A DNA stretch of 63,381 nt, taken from positions 1 to 63,381 of the forward strand of contig NZ_JAIVFV010000019.1 of NCBI RefSeq assembly GCF_020829445.1, read 5' to 3'. The stretch's first letter is position 1, and each line of letters begins with the position of its first letter. Position numbers and translations under genes: made by a program. The notes beneath the pieces were generated by a model. That model saw only the letters and a program-made list of their open reading frames with translations. It searched no databases and was not told the DNA's origin. Source of the stretch: Nostoc sp. CHAB 5836 (GTDB lineage: Bacteria > Cyanobacteriota > Cyanobacteriia > Cyanobacteriales > Nostocaceae). Below are positions 39,185-48,076 of the stretch, one piece after another.

Positions 39185-40078
39185 TTAGCGTTTGGGTGTA
39201 GCGTCACCAAACTTAATCAAAAGTGCGATCGCAATACTAACAAGCAAAATTAACGTTACACTCAAGGCTGAACCAAATCCCCAATTTTGTGTTGCTCCAA
39301 GAAACTGGTTATAAACTAATCGCGCCGCCGTCATACTAGAAGCACCACCAAGTAATTCAGGATCGACAAAATCCCCCAAGCCTGTGATGAATACAAGCAT
39401 AGAAGCAGCTGCAATTCCAGGCAAAATTTGCGGTACAGTTACTTGGCAAAAAGTTTCCATAGGATTTGCACCTAAATCAGCCGCAGCTTCTAGTAACCGC
39501 TTGTCTAGCTTTTCGAGAGAAGCATATAAAATCAAAACCATATAGGGTAACAAGCTGTAACTCATGCCAATAAATACAGCTTGACTATTGTTAAGTAATT
39601 CCAATGTAGGCAAGCCTAAATTACTTAGCAAACTGTTCAATAAACCAGTAGGACGAAGAATTGTAATCCAAGCATAGGAGCGAAGTAAAGAGGAAGTCCA
39701 CAAAGGTAAGACAAAGCCTAATAGCAGCAAATTTCGCCAACGCTTTGGCGCTATCTGAGTAATCCAATAGGCAACAGGGAAGCCCAAAATTAAACAAATT
39801 ATGGTGGTGCCAAACGCAAAAAATAGCGATCGCACGATTACTTGCACATAAAGAGGGTCAAATACTCGGATGTAGTTTTTGAATCCATTGGGATTAACTA
39901 TATCCCCCGGTCGGATATCTGCAACTAAACTTAACTCGAAAATTATCAAAGTTGGCAGCACCAAGAAAAGCAATAACCAAACCCCAGATGGTGCCAGCAA
40001 TACCAAGGGTTGGAGCCAATTTACTCCTGAACGATGCAATTTTTCTATTTTAGAAATATCATTTTTTTCAAAACTCAT
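39185..40078 (-). CDS. potB: Spermidine/putrescine-type ABC permease
   Basis: The 297-residue inner-membrane permease has about six helices. The EAA loop is EAAADLGANPMETFCQVTVPQ (about 193-213). LLLFLVLPTLIIFELSLV near residue 33 is the first helix. It is the last of three pot genes on this strand, 36 bases after potD. ATG at 40078 is preferred; a GTG precedes it. The leader is a heptad array with GGAG 2 and 9 bases before ATG. A second permease (PotC) would be expected, and none follows. Confidence 0.92.
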   Translation of the reverse strand: MSFEKNDISKIEKLHRSGVNWLQPLVLLAPSGVWLLLFLVLPTLIIFELSLVADIRPGDIVNPNGFKNYIRVFDPLYVQVIVRSLFFAFGTTIICLILGFPVAYWITQIAPKRWRNLLLLGFVLPLWTSSLLRSYAWITILRPTGLLNSLLSNLGLPTLELLNNSQAVFIGMSYSLLPYMVLILYASLEKLDKRLLEAAADLGANPMETFCQVTVPQILPGIAAASMLVFITGLGDFVDPELLGGASSMTAARLVYNQFLGATQNWGFGSALSVTLILLVSIAIALLIKFGDATPKR

Positions 40079-40081
40079 CAC

Positions 40082-40112
40082 TCCTAACTCCTAACTCCTA
40101 ACTCCCAACTCT
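40082..40112 (-). repeat. Heptad array in the potB leader
   Basis: Three to four GTTAGGA units (read on the minus strand) fill the spacer between the potD stop and the potB start, the same arrangement as at the cheA start. Confidence 0.8.
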
Positions 40113-40117
40113 TTTAT

Positions 40118-41203
40118 TTAGCTACTAGTTAATTGAGTCCAATAGCGATCGTAAACTTCTTCAAATTCTGCTACAGGAGTAACACGTTCACAGTTTTTTA
40201 AAAGTGACTCTGGCGGAAACAAATTAACGTTGTTTTGTATTGTTTTTGGCAATTGTTCAAATCCGGCGCTATTAGGCGTAGAAATATTCAGGCGTTGACT
40301 GATTTGGGCTGCTATTTCTGGTTGCAAAATCATGTTAATCCAAGCATAAGCTCCAGCTTGGTTGGGGGCTGTTTTGGGAATTACAATAGTGTCTGTCCAT
40401 AATGAAGAACCACTGCGAGGAATTACATATTTGAGTTTAGGGTTTTCTTGAGAAATTTTCACTGCATCTGCTGAATAACACATTGCCAATAGTAAATCTC
40501 CCGCCAGAATTTGATTTTGCCAAGCGTCGGTGTCAAAACGTGCGATCGCAGGTTTTAGCACCTTCAACTTTTCATAAGCTTGTTTGATTTCTTGTTCATT
40601 TTTGGAGTTGTAAGAATAACCTAGCATTCGTAACGTCGCGCCCATCACTTCTCGAACATCATTAAGCAAAGTCATCCGTTGATTAAGTTGCTCTTGATTT
40701 TGCCAAAGGTAATCCCAGTCTTGTGGTGCATCTTTGATTTTTTCAGAATTGTAAACTAAACCTGTTGTCCCCCAGTTAAAAGGGATACTGTAGCGGTTAT
40801 TGAGGTCATAGCTAGGATTCTGAAAACGGGGGAATAAATTCTCTAAACCGATTAAGCGATCGTGATTTATTTCTGTTAATAAACCTTTGTCTACCATTTT
40901 CTGCACCATGTAATCAGATGGGTTTATGATGCTGTAAGTACCACCGCCTCCAGCTTGCAACTTAGCCAGCATGACATCATTGGAATCATACACATCTGCT
41001 ACCACTTTCATGCCAGTTTGAGTGCTAAAAGTTTTCAGTAATTGGTTGTCGGTATATTGCGTCCACGTGAAGATATAAAGTTGATCAAGTTGACCAGAAG
41101 TATTAGAATTAGTACGTACTTCAGCCAGTCTCCAGCCACAACTAGTTAAAGATAAGCTAGAAAGCGCTGTCATCCCTTTTAAAAATTGGCGTCTGTTGGT
41201 CAT
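40118..41203 (-). CDS. potD: Polyamine-type ABC transporter binding protein, Tat/lipoprotein signal
   Basis: A 361-residue periplasmic binding protein of the PotD/PotF type, predicted to capture polyamines or a similar cation. The N-terminus TNRRQFLKGMTALSSLSLTSC combines a twin-arginine motif with a lipobox, Cys at about 22. DQLYIFTWTQY, VVADVYDSNDVMLAKL and NPSDYMVQKMVDKGLL match family strands. Family B copy B2 ends four bases before the ATG, and the start codon itself lies in the target duplication, so the original leader has been displaced. Confidence 0.92.
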   Translation of the reverse strand: MTNRRQFLKGMTALSSLSLTSCGWRLAEVRTNSNTSGQLDQLYIFTWTQYTDNQLLKTFSTQTGMKVVADVYDSNDVMLAKLQAGGGGTYSIINPSDYMVQKMVDKGLLTEINHDRLIGLENLFPRFQNPSYDLNNRYSIPFNWGTTGLVYNSEKIKDAPQDWDYLWQNQEQLNQRMTLLNDVREVMGATLRMLGYSYNSKNEQEIKQAYEKLKVLKPAIARFDTDAWQNQILAGDLLLAMCYSADAVKISQENPKLKYVIPRSGSSLWTDTIVIPKTAPNQAGAYAWINMILQPEIAAQISQRLNISTPNSAGFEQLPKTIQNNVNLFPPESLLKNCERVTPVAEFEEVYDRYWTQLTSS

Positions 41204-41330
41204 AAGGCAATACGGTTCACAAAAGGGCTGAAACTCTTTTTTTTACGAACCACAGAGGCGCAGAGAACACAGAGAGAAGAGAGAAGAGAGAAGGAGGAAA
41301 TGCTTAACCCAAGTGTATTGAGTCATAAGG
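41199..41330. mobile_element. Family B MITE, copy B2, at the potD start codon
   Basis: The element spans 41208-41320. GTCATAAGG lies at 41199-41207 and again at 41322-41330, one base from the right end, so the duplication is 9-10 bases with one mismatch. It contains CAT, the complement of the potD ATG. An orphan second ATG therefore stands upstream of the element. The rest of the gap to potA holds a short TTCGACTACGCTCAG repeat piece. Confidence 0.88.
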
Positions 41331-41426
41331 TAGATTATTTATAATAATTCGTAATACCTCGGCTTACTTCGACTACGCTCAGTACAAGTCCCTCGGCACA
41401 AGTTCGTAATTCGTAATTACTAATTA

Positions 41427-42554
41427 TTATTGACTAATAGCTAAACAATCATTTTTTGCCCACCAAGCGTAGATGGGCGTGTCCCGGTCTGGTAAAGCGC
41501 CAAAAGTATTAGGTTGCAACACATTGATCCTAATACCATTTGTTAATTCCATAACATAATTAACGTGTGTTCCCAAATACATAACATTGACAAGCCGGCC
41601 TTCAAAGCAGTTAGCTGGCAAATTGGGTGGATAAAGCGAAAGTTGTATTTTTTCGGGGCGCACACTCACTACCACAGCTTGTGATAATTCAGATGGTGTA
41701 TCTTCAGCGCGGCTAATAACAATTAAGAGTCCCGTTTTCGTCGAAATTTGCACATTATACGAGTCTACCGCGACAATTTCACCGCTAAAAAAATTAGTAT
41801 CGCCAATAAAATCAGCAACAAAGGATGTTTGGGGACGTTCGTAAATTTGGCTGGGAGTACCAACCTGTTCAATTTTGCCTTGGTTCATCACAGCAATGCG
41901 ATCGCTCAAAGATAACGCTTCTTCCTGGTCGTGCGTTACCATCACAAAGGTCAATCCCAAATCGTTGTGTAAATTTGATAACTCAACCTGCATTTCCTTA
42001 CGTAGTTTTAAATCTAACGCCCCTAAAGGTTCATCCAGTAGTACGACGGTAGGACGATTAACTAGGGCCCTTGCTAAAGCGACTCGCTGCTGTTGACCAC
42101 CAGAAAGTTGATTGGGAAAGCGCGATCGTAAACTTTCCATTTTCACGAGTTTTAAAGCTTCTTGGACTCTAGCTTCAATTTTTGATTTGGGTATTTTTTT
42201 TAACCTCAGTCCAAAGGCGATATTATCCCAGATATTTAGGTGGTTAAATAGAGCGTAACTTTGAAATACAGTATTGACGGGTCGGCGGTAAGGCGGCACA
42301 TTAGTCATAGACTGACCCTGAATCAACACTTTGCCAGCGTCAGCGATTTCAAACCCAGCAATTAGGCGCAGTGTTGTTGTTTTACCACAACCAGAGGGGC
42401 CTAAAATACTAAAAAATTCTCCTTGTCTGACATCCAAGTCGATTCCATTTACTGCTGGTTCTTGGTTAAAAAACTTAAACACATTACGCAATTCAACATC
42501 AAGTGGCTGAAAAGTTGTTATCCCCCTTTGATTCTGCATGACAATTTGAGCCAT
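41427..42554 (-). CDS. potA: Polyamine-type ABC transporter ATPase
   Basis: The 375-residue ATPase energises the pot transporter. Walker [11 protein letters not shown] (about 51-60), Q-loop, signature [15 protein letters not shown] (about 148-162), Walker [13 protein letters not shown] (about 169-180) and the switch His in [10 protein letters not shown] are intact. A C-terminal TOBE-type domain follows (SVRPEKIQL). It is the first pot gene, with 223 bases to potD, most of it the inserted MITE. The opposite-strand PBP2 gene begins 193 bases upstream of it. Confidence 0.95.
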   Translation of the reverse strand: MAQIVMQNQRGITTFQPLDVELRNVFKFFNQEPAVNGIDLDVRQGEFFSILGPSGCGKTTTLRLIAGFEIADAGKVLIQGQSMTNVPPYRRPVNTVFQSYALFNHLNIWDNIAFGLRLKKIPKSKIEARVQEALKLVKMESLRSRFPNQLSGGQQQRVALARALVNRPTVVLLDEPLGALDLKLRKEMQVELSNLHNDLGLTFVMVTHDQEEALSLSDRIAVMNQGKIEQVGTPSQIYERPQTSFVADFIGDTNFFSGEIVAVDSYNVQISTKTGLLIVISRAEDTPSELSQAVVVSVRPEKIQLSLYPPNLPANCFEGRLVNVMYLGTHVNYVMELTNGIRINVLQPNTFGALPDRDTPIYAWWAKNDCLAISQ

Positions 42555-42747
42555 AATCTTCAGTAGAATGCCGTGATCTTACGTTATTTTGTCAACTGAT
42601 GTAGTCTCTTGGGCAGACTAGATTTGACACTTTGGTTTATTGTATCCGCCAAAAACAGTTGTTCAAGAATATACTCGCCCGACTCTTTAGTAATTGCTAA
42701 AAGGCTGGCTACGGTTGCATTTATTAATTTTTAATTTTGAATCGCTT

Positions 42748-44541
42748 ATGTTCCCATCACTTGGTAGCAAAAAAGATACACGTACCGTTGGACGTGGTTT
42801 CCAACCAATATTTTTAATCGTATTTACTCTATTAATGACCTCTGGGATTGGGGCGCGTTTGGCATATTTGCAAATTGTTGAAGGGCCAAAACTCCGGAAG
42901 CGAGCTGAAGCGAACCGAATTCGGATGATTCTCAAACAACCGGAACGGGGCAATATTTTTGACCGAAATGGCAAGCTTTTAGCCAGTACTCGCTATCCTA
43001 GCTCTGTATATTTGTGGCCGATGGCACATACTAAGCCTTCCTGGTCTGTAGTTGGCCCGCGTTTAGCGCAAATTCTCAACATTCCCCAAGATGAGATGGA
43101 AAAGAAATTAGAATTAGCCGGTGCTAATTCTTCTTCACTCATCCGGGTTGCTCGTGATCTAAATGAGGCAGAAATTACGGCATTAAAGGAGTATAAAAAT
43201 GAACTCCCAGATGTGGAAATTAATACAGATTCTGTACGTTATTATCCCCACGGCAAGGAATTTGCTCATGTACTAGGTTATACGCGGGAGTTGACCGCCG
43301 ATCAGTTAAAGGACAAGAAGGAGGAAGGCTACCGCCTGGGAGATGTCATCGGTCAGATGGGGGTGGAAAAGGCTTATGAGAAAGTGTTGCGGGGTGAATG
43401 GGGGGGTCAGCAGGTAGAAGTAGATGGTGCGGGTAGACCAATTCGGGTGTTGGGAGAGAAACAGGCAAAAGCTGGTAACGATTTACACCTGACCATAGAT
43501 TTGAATGTGCAAAAGGCAGCCCAAAAAGCTTTAGGAAATTATCGAGGTGCGATCGCCGCAATTGATCCGAAGAATGGTGCTGTTTTAGCAATGGTATCTT
43601 ACCCCACCTTTGACCCAAATATCTTCTCCAAACAAAAACTCTCCCAGAAAGATTGGGAAAGCGTGCAAGGTAAAGATCATCCCTTGATCAATCGTGCCCT
43701 AAGTGCCTTTCCACCCGCCAGTACGTTCAAAATTGTGACCACAACAGCTGGACTGGAATCAGGTCAATTTTCTCCTGACTCAATATTACAGACCTTTGGT
43801 TCCCTGACTATTGGTGGTGTGACTTTTGGTGAGTGGAACCACGCCGGATTCGGGCCATTAGGATTTCCCGGAGCGATCGCAATGAGTAGTGATACTTTTT
43901 TCTATCAAGTTGGTAGAAAAGTTGGTGGCCCAACCTTAATCGAATGGAGTCGCAAATACGGATTTGGTCAAAAAACCGGCATCGAATTTCCCAACGAAGA
44001 ATCAAAAGGCTTGGTTCCAGATGAAGCATGGAAGCAGAAAGTTTTGAAAACACCTTGGACTGTAGGCGATACCATTAATATCTCAATTGGTCAAGGCGCT
44101 TTGCAAACGACACCCCTGCAAGTGGCGATTATGTTTTCTGTCCCTGCCAATGGCGGGTATCGAGTTCAGCCGCATTTGCTCAAAGACAACGAAGAGGCAA
44201 AAAGTTGGCGAGAATCCTTAAATATGAAGCCGGAAACCATCAAAGTTCTCCGCGACGGACTACGGAAGGTGGTGAGTGAGGGTACAGGTAAGCGCTTAGA
44301 CGTGCCCACAATTGCCCCAGCATCTGGAAAGAGTGGTACTGCTGAAGCTGGTGTTGGTCGGCCAAATCATACTTGGTTTGGTGCTTATGCTCCCACTAAT
44401 AAGCCGGAAATTGTGGTTGTGGCTTTTGGGGAAAATTCTGGCGAACATGGTGGTACTATTTGTGGGCCGATGGTTTTACAAGTGCTAGAAGCTTATTTTC
44501 AGCATAAGTATCCAGGTAAGTATCAAAAACCTCACCAATAA
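42748..44541 (+). CDS. mrdA: Penicillin-binding protein 2 (peptidoglycan transpeptidase)
   Basis: A 597-residue class B PBP that cross-links peptidoglycan for cell elongation. One membrane helix lies at about residues 18-40. The dimerisation domain has RGNIFDRNGKLLASTR. The transpeptidase has the active Ser in FPPASTFKI (SxxK), SSD as the second motif and KSGTAE as the third. ATG at 42748 gives MFPSLGSKK; the upstream ATG at 42694 lacks family support. Its 3' end overlaps the convergent hydrolase gene by 10 bases. Confidence 0.92.
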   Translation: MFPSLGSKKDTRTVGRGFQPIFLIVFTLLMTSGIGARLAYLQIVEGPKLRKRAEANRIRMILKQPERGNIFDRNGKLLASTRYPSSVYLWPMAHTKPSWSVVGPRLAQILNIPQDEMEKKLELAGANSSSLIRVARDLNEAEITALKEYKNELPDVEINTDSVRYYPHGKEFAHVLGYTRELTADQLKDKKEEGYRLGDVIGQMGVEKAYEKVLRGEWGGQQVEVDGAGRPIRVLGEKQAKAGNDLHLTIDLNVQKAAQKALGNYRGAIAAIDPKNGAVLAMVSYPTFDPNIFSKQKLSQKDWESVQGKDHPLINRALSAFPPASTFKIVTTTAGLESGQFSPDSILQTFGSLTIGGVTFGEWNHAGFGPLGFPGAIAMSSDTFFYQVGRKVGGPTLIEWSRKYGFGQKTGIEFPNEESKGLVPDEAWKQKVLKTPWTVGDTINISIGQGALQTTPLQVAIMFSVPANGGYRVQPHLLKDNEEAKSWRESLNMKPETIKVLRDGLRKVVSEGTGKRLDVPTIAPASGKSGTAEAGVGRPNHTWFGAYAPTNKPEIVVVAFGENSGEHGGTICGPMVLQVLEAYFQHKYPGKYQKPHQ

Positions 44542-45650
44542 GCGCAATTTCCGCCACAGGAAAACTCTAGAATTGCTTTAGTTACCGCTTCTGGTTGTTC
44601 GGTGGCAACTAATGTACTTGCTTGAGGAATTTCTAAATATTTAAAGTCAGGACGAATTCGTCGAAATTGCTCTGCTTTATCTGGTTTGATGGGAGGATTC
44701 GCTGGTATAGGCTTGTAATCTGCACCAAAAATTGCCAGTACGGGAACTTTAACATTTTTACTAGTTTCGGCAAAAGTACGGAAAAACTGACCGAAAATAA
44801 ATGCATAACTAATCCAGCGTTGTTCGATATTGGGACGCTGAATCAGTGCTTCTTCAATAAAAATATCGCCGTTTTTCTCCAAAAAAGATGGTTGAGAAAA
44901 TGAGGCTTGGCTAAATGGTCTGATGTTGGCTGGTAACAAAAGATTAACCCATATGCTTGCATCATCGGTGTTTAATGCTTGCTGGTATGCTTGATTTTGA
45001 GCTTGTGTCGGTGGTGAGGCAAGAGTATTAATACCATTGGGAGAGATAATTACTAATGATTTGACTAAATATGGCTTTTGCGAGGCAACTTTTAATCCAC
45101 TGAGGGTAGTTGTACCAGTAGTCACTATATGTGCTGGACGACGCACCACTTCCCTGAGAAAATCCTCAATAAACTGGTCAATTTTTTCAAAATTGTAGGT
45201 AGTTTTTGGTTTCGCAGAACGACCGATCCCTGGTAAATCCATGATGTATACGGCAGCACCTGTTTTATCTAATGATGATAGGAGTTGGCGAAATTGCCGA
45301 TGACTAGCTCCACCAAAAATACCGTGGAACAACACAATCGGAGTAGCATTTTTGGAACTTGATTTTAATGGTTCTCTAAATGCGATCGCACCAAAATCTT
45401 TCAGTTCTACACTCTTGTCAAGTAGTGATTTTAACTCCTCTGAAGCAGGTATACCTTCTTGCGAAACAACCCGCGCTAGTATTTTATTATCCTCTTCGGT
45501 GACTCTGGCAGAGGGTATTATCCCTGGAGGTTGTTGTGCTATCAGTGGTGTCGTAAATACCATCATCAAGCCCAAAAAACCTAACAGAAAATATAACAAT
45601 ATCTTCCATACCTTCGATAAGTTATTTATCTGATTCATTTTTCTCACCAA
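44532..45650 (-). CDS. Alpha/beta-hydrolase-fold exported protein without a clear nucleophile
   Basis: The 372-residue protein has a signal/anchor at about residues 15-40 (ILLYFLLGFLGLMMVFTT). The fold is marked by FHGIFGGAS (oxyanion HG), MDLPGIGRS, a strand ending IVTTGTTTLSG where GxSxG should be, and a late VLAIFGADYKP. The nucleophile position therefore reads Thr, not Ser, so it may be a non-hydrolytic member. It converges on the PBP2 gene with a 10-base overlap. Substrate unknown. Confidence 0.8.
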   Translation of the reverse strand: MVRKMNQINNLSKVWKILLYFLLGFLGLMMVFTTPLIAQQPPGIIPSARVTEEDNKILARVVSQEGIPASEELKSLLDKSVELKDFGAIAFREPLKSSSKNATPIVLFHGIFGGASHRQFRQLLSSLDKTGAAVYIMDLPGIGRSAKPKTTYNFEKIDQFIEDFLREVVRRPAHIVTTGTTTLSGLKVASQKPYLVKSLVIISPNGINTLASPPTQAQNQAYQQALNTDDASIWVNLLLPANIRPFSQASFSQPSFLEKNGDIFIEEALIQRPNIEQRWISYAFIFGQFFRTFAETSKNVKVPVLAIFGADYKPIPANPPIKPDKAEQFRRIRPDFKYLEIPQASTLVATEQPEAVTKAILEFSCGGNCAYW

Positions 45651-45730
45651 TCAAATTTTATCGTTGTGTTGATTGCAGGCGCACTTACTGCATCAGCGCT
45701 TCGGATGGCAATCTGAGAATAAGGGAGTTA

Positions 45731-45904
45731 CTTAGTACAGCTTTGCATAAAATCGTGGTGAATTGAGGGTTGAAATTTAAACGCATAGGCGCCTCGCCTT
45801 CCCGCAGGGTAGGGGCGCAAAGGGAAGCGCATAGGCGCTTCGCCTTCCCGTAGGGTAGGAACGCAAAGAGAATTCGCTACGAATTTATGAAATATTCTAC
45901 TTAG
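45731..45904 (-). mobile_element. Family C element, copy C2
   Basis: A 174-base copy in inverse orientation to C1, from CTTAGTACAGCTTTGCATAA to ATGAAATATTCTACTTAG. Its core matches C1 almost base for base. It lies between the moaC stop and the hydrolase start. Confidence 0.85.
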
Positions 45905-45919
45905 TTTATGACGGATGAA

Positions 45920-46432
45920 TTATTGCTGGTCTGGCAAAGAATAATCTCCTGATTTCCCGCCACTCTTACTTATTAAACGAATTGATTCAATTTGAATCGA
46001 CTTTTCTAAGGCTTTTGCCATATCGTATAAAGTCAGGGCAGCCACAGAAACCGCAGTTAAGGCTTCCATTTCTACACCAGTTTCAGCTTTGGTTTTGACT
46101 ATGGCTTGAATTTGATAACCAGGTAGTTGCGGATCGGGTATAATTTCAACTGCGATTTTTTGCAAAGGCAAGGGATGACACAGGGGAATTAAAGTCGCTG
46201 TTTGCTTGGCTGCCATAATCCCAGCCAATCTTGCAGTTGCCAACACATCCCCTTTTGGAACATTTCCGGCTTGAATGGCAGCGAAAGTTGCCGGCAGCAT
46301 CCGCACACTGGCCGCGGCTACTGCTTGGCGGACGGTGGATGCTTTATCAGATACATCTACCATCTGTGCCTGTCCTTGGCGATCTAAATGGGTTAAGTTG
46401 GCAAAATTAGATGGAAAATTATCTTGCGCCAT
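45920..46432 (-). CDS. moaC: Cyclic pyranopterin monophosphate synthase
   Basis: The 170-residue enzyme makes cyclic pyranopterin monophosphate, the first stable intermediate of molybdenum cofactor synthesis. [45 protein letters not shown] and [24 protein letters not shown] are family signatures, including the catalytic Lys region. Length is normal. Its start is 34 bases from a divergent tRNA gene. No other moa genes are near. Cofactor supply for nitrate reductase is a likely use. Confidence 0.96.
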   Translation of the reverse strand: MAQDNFPSNFANLTHLDRQGQAQMVDVSDKASTVRQAVAAASVRMLPATFAAIQAGNVPKGDVLATARLAGIMAAKQTATLIPLCHPLPLQKIAVEIIPDPQLPGYQIQAIVKTKAETGVEMEALTAVSVAALTLYDMAKALEKSIQIESIRLISKSGGKSGDYSLPDQQ

Positions 46433-46466
46433 TTCGTTAGAACGTGTTAATATAGATTATCGGTGA

Positions 46467-46540
46467 GGGCGTGTAGCTCAGTGGACTAGAGCACGTGGCT
46501 ACGGACCACGGTGTCGGGGGTTCGAATCCCTCCTCGCCCG
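46467..46540 (+). tRNA. tRNA-Arg, anticodon ACG
   Basis: 74 bases, no CCA encoded. Acceptor GGGCGUG pairs with CUCGCCC, with one U-U mismatch at 6-67. The D stem is GCUC/GAGC, the anticodon stem CGUGG/CCACG with loop CUACGGA (anticodon 46501-46503), and the T arm GGGGG-UUCGAAU-CCCUC. The discriminator is G. Position 34 should be edited to inosine to read CGU, CGC and CGA. Confidence 0.95.
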
Positions 46541-46711
46541 TTTTTAAAAGTTAAGAGTTGAAAGTTAGGAGTGAGGAGTTAAATTTCCTTACTCCTAACT
46601 TTTAAGTTTTTCAAGGCGTAGGCATTTGGAGCTAAACCTAGTGCAAAGGGGAGCGATTTTGATTGGTCTTTACTCCACTGGGTGAGGAAGAATTTTTTTA
46701 TTTGGAAGTCC
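46541..46711. other. tRNA 3' flank with heptad hairpin
   Basis: Directly after the tRNA a T-run is followed by GTTAGGAGTGAGGAGTTAAA and its near complement TTCCTTACTCCTAAC (46566-46608), a hairpin that may end the tRNA transcript. The rest up to family C shows nothing recognised. Confidence 0.5.
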
Positions 46712-46886
46712 CTTAGTACAGATGCAGCATAAAATCGTGGTGAATTGAGGGTTGAAATTTAAACGCATAGGCGCCTCGCCTTCCCGTAGGGTAGGGGCGC
46801 AAAGGGAAGCGCATAGGCGCTTCGCCTTCCCGTAGGGTAGGAACGCAAAGAGAATTCGCTACGAATTAATGCAAAGCTGTACTTAG
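46712..46886 (-). mobile_element. Family C element, copy C3
   Basis: A 175-base copy from CTTAGTACAGATGCAGCATA to AATGCAAAGCTGTACTTAG, with well-matched inverted ends. Only about 800 bases separate it from C2 in the same orientation, so recombination between the two would delete moaC and tRNA-Arg. The following 160 bases to the GT2 stop show nothing recognised. Confidence 0.85.
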
Positions 46887-47048
46887 TGTACCCCACCACC
46901 ACCTTCAGCGATCGCCTCAATTCGGTCTGTTTTTTCATTTGTGTGTAAAAATACTGAATTCCTGCGTATTACTTGAATTTGGGGTTTATATCTTATGTGA
47001 CAACAGAGGGAAAAAGCAAGCTAGGAAAGATATTTTCTCGCTTTTGCC

Positions 47049-48062
47049 TTAGTTAACATTTTTTGTTACCACCTCTCGCACGCGATAGATAGGTCGTCCT
47101 TGGGATTCATGGTATGTACGCATGAGCAATTCTGCCAAAAGTCCGAAGCAAAACAACTGCACTCCAGTTACTAGTAGGAGAACTGCTAAAATCAGTAAAG
47201 GGCGATTGCCAATCATTTCACCGAAAGCCAATTTGACGAAAGTCAAGTAAATTCCGATCGCTGTCCCCGATACCATTGAAATTAAGCCTAACAGCCCAAA
47301 AACGTGCATTGGGCGGGTGAGGAATCTTTTCATAAAGAGAATGGTTAACAAATCCATCAACACCCGGAATGTGCGCCAAATTCCATATTTACTGCGACCA
47401 AAGCGACGGGCGTGATGACGCACGGGTACTTCAGTAATTCTCGCACCTTCGATGTACGCCAAAGCAGGTAAAAATCGGTGTAATTCCCCGTAGAGATTCA
47501 TATCTGCCAACAGTTCTGCACGATAGGCTTTTAATGAACAGCCATAGTCATGAATATTTACACTAGTGGTACGCCGAATTAGCCAATTGGCAATTTTGGA
47601 AGGAAGTAACCGATTTACAGCACCATCTTGGCGTTTTTGCCGCCAACCACTTACTAAATCGTAACCCTCATCCAACTTTGCTAATAACATGGGAATATCA
47701 GCCGGGTCATTCTGGAGATCAGCATCTAAAGTGACGATCGCTTTTCCGACTGCATAGTAAAATCCAGCAGCCATCGCCGCAGTTTGTCCATAGTTACGAC
47801 GCAAAATTACCGCCTTTAAATCAGTGCGAATTTGCGCCTGTACTTTGAGAAATTTCCCAGAACCATCTGTAGAACCATCATCCACACAAATGATTTCATA
47901 ATTTATCTGACTAGAGGATAAAGTAGATGCGATCGCTTCTAGTAAAAGCGGCAAACTTTCCACCTCATTATGTATCGGCAGCACCACCGAAACATCTGGG
48001 ACAATAGCTGAAATCGCCCCATTCTCTTCACTCACCCCTTGATCAATCAACCCACTCCTCAT
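47049..48062 (-). CDS. Family 2 glycosyltransferase, membrane-bound (DPM1/GtrB-like)
   Basis: The 337-residue enzyme probably moves a sugar to polyprenyl phosphate. The GT-A domain has VSVVLPIHNEVESLP, CVDDGSTDGS and the metal site LDADLQNDP (about 114-122), followed by RRTTSVNIHDYGCSLKAY. Two C-terminal helices lie near 245-270 and 278-305. It follows the NlpC/P60 gene by 14 bases on the same strand, suggesting cotranscription and a link to cell-envelope work. The sugar is unknown. Confidence 0.9.
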   Translation of the reverse strand: MRSGLIDQGVSEENGAISAIVPDVSVVLPIHNEVESLPLLLEAIASTLSSSQINYEIICVDDGSTDGSGKFLKVQAQIRTDLKAVILRRNYGQTAAMAAGFYYAVGKAIVTLDADLQNDPADIPMLLAKLDEGYDLVSGWRQKRQDGAVNRLLPSKIANWLIRRTTSVNIHDYGCSLKAYRAELLADMNLYGELHRFLPALAYIEGARITEVPVRHHARRFGRSKYGIWRTFRVLMDLLTILFMKRFLTRPMHVFGLLGLISMVSGTAIGIYLTFVKLAFGEMIGNRPLLILAVLLLVTGVQLFCFGLLAELLMRTYHESQGRPIYRVREVVTKNVN

Positions 48063-48076
48063 ACACCTCAGCGTCC

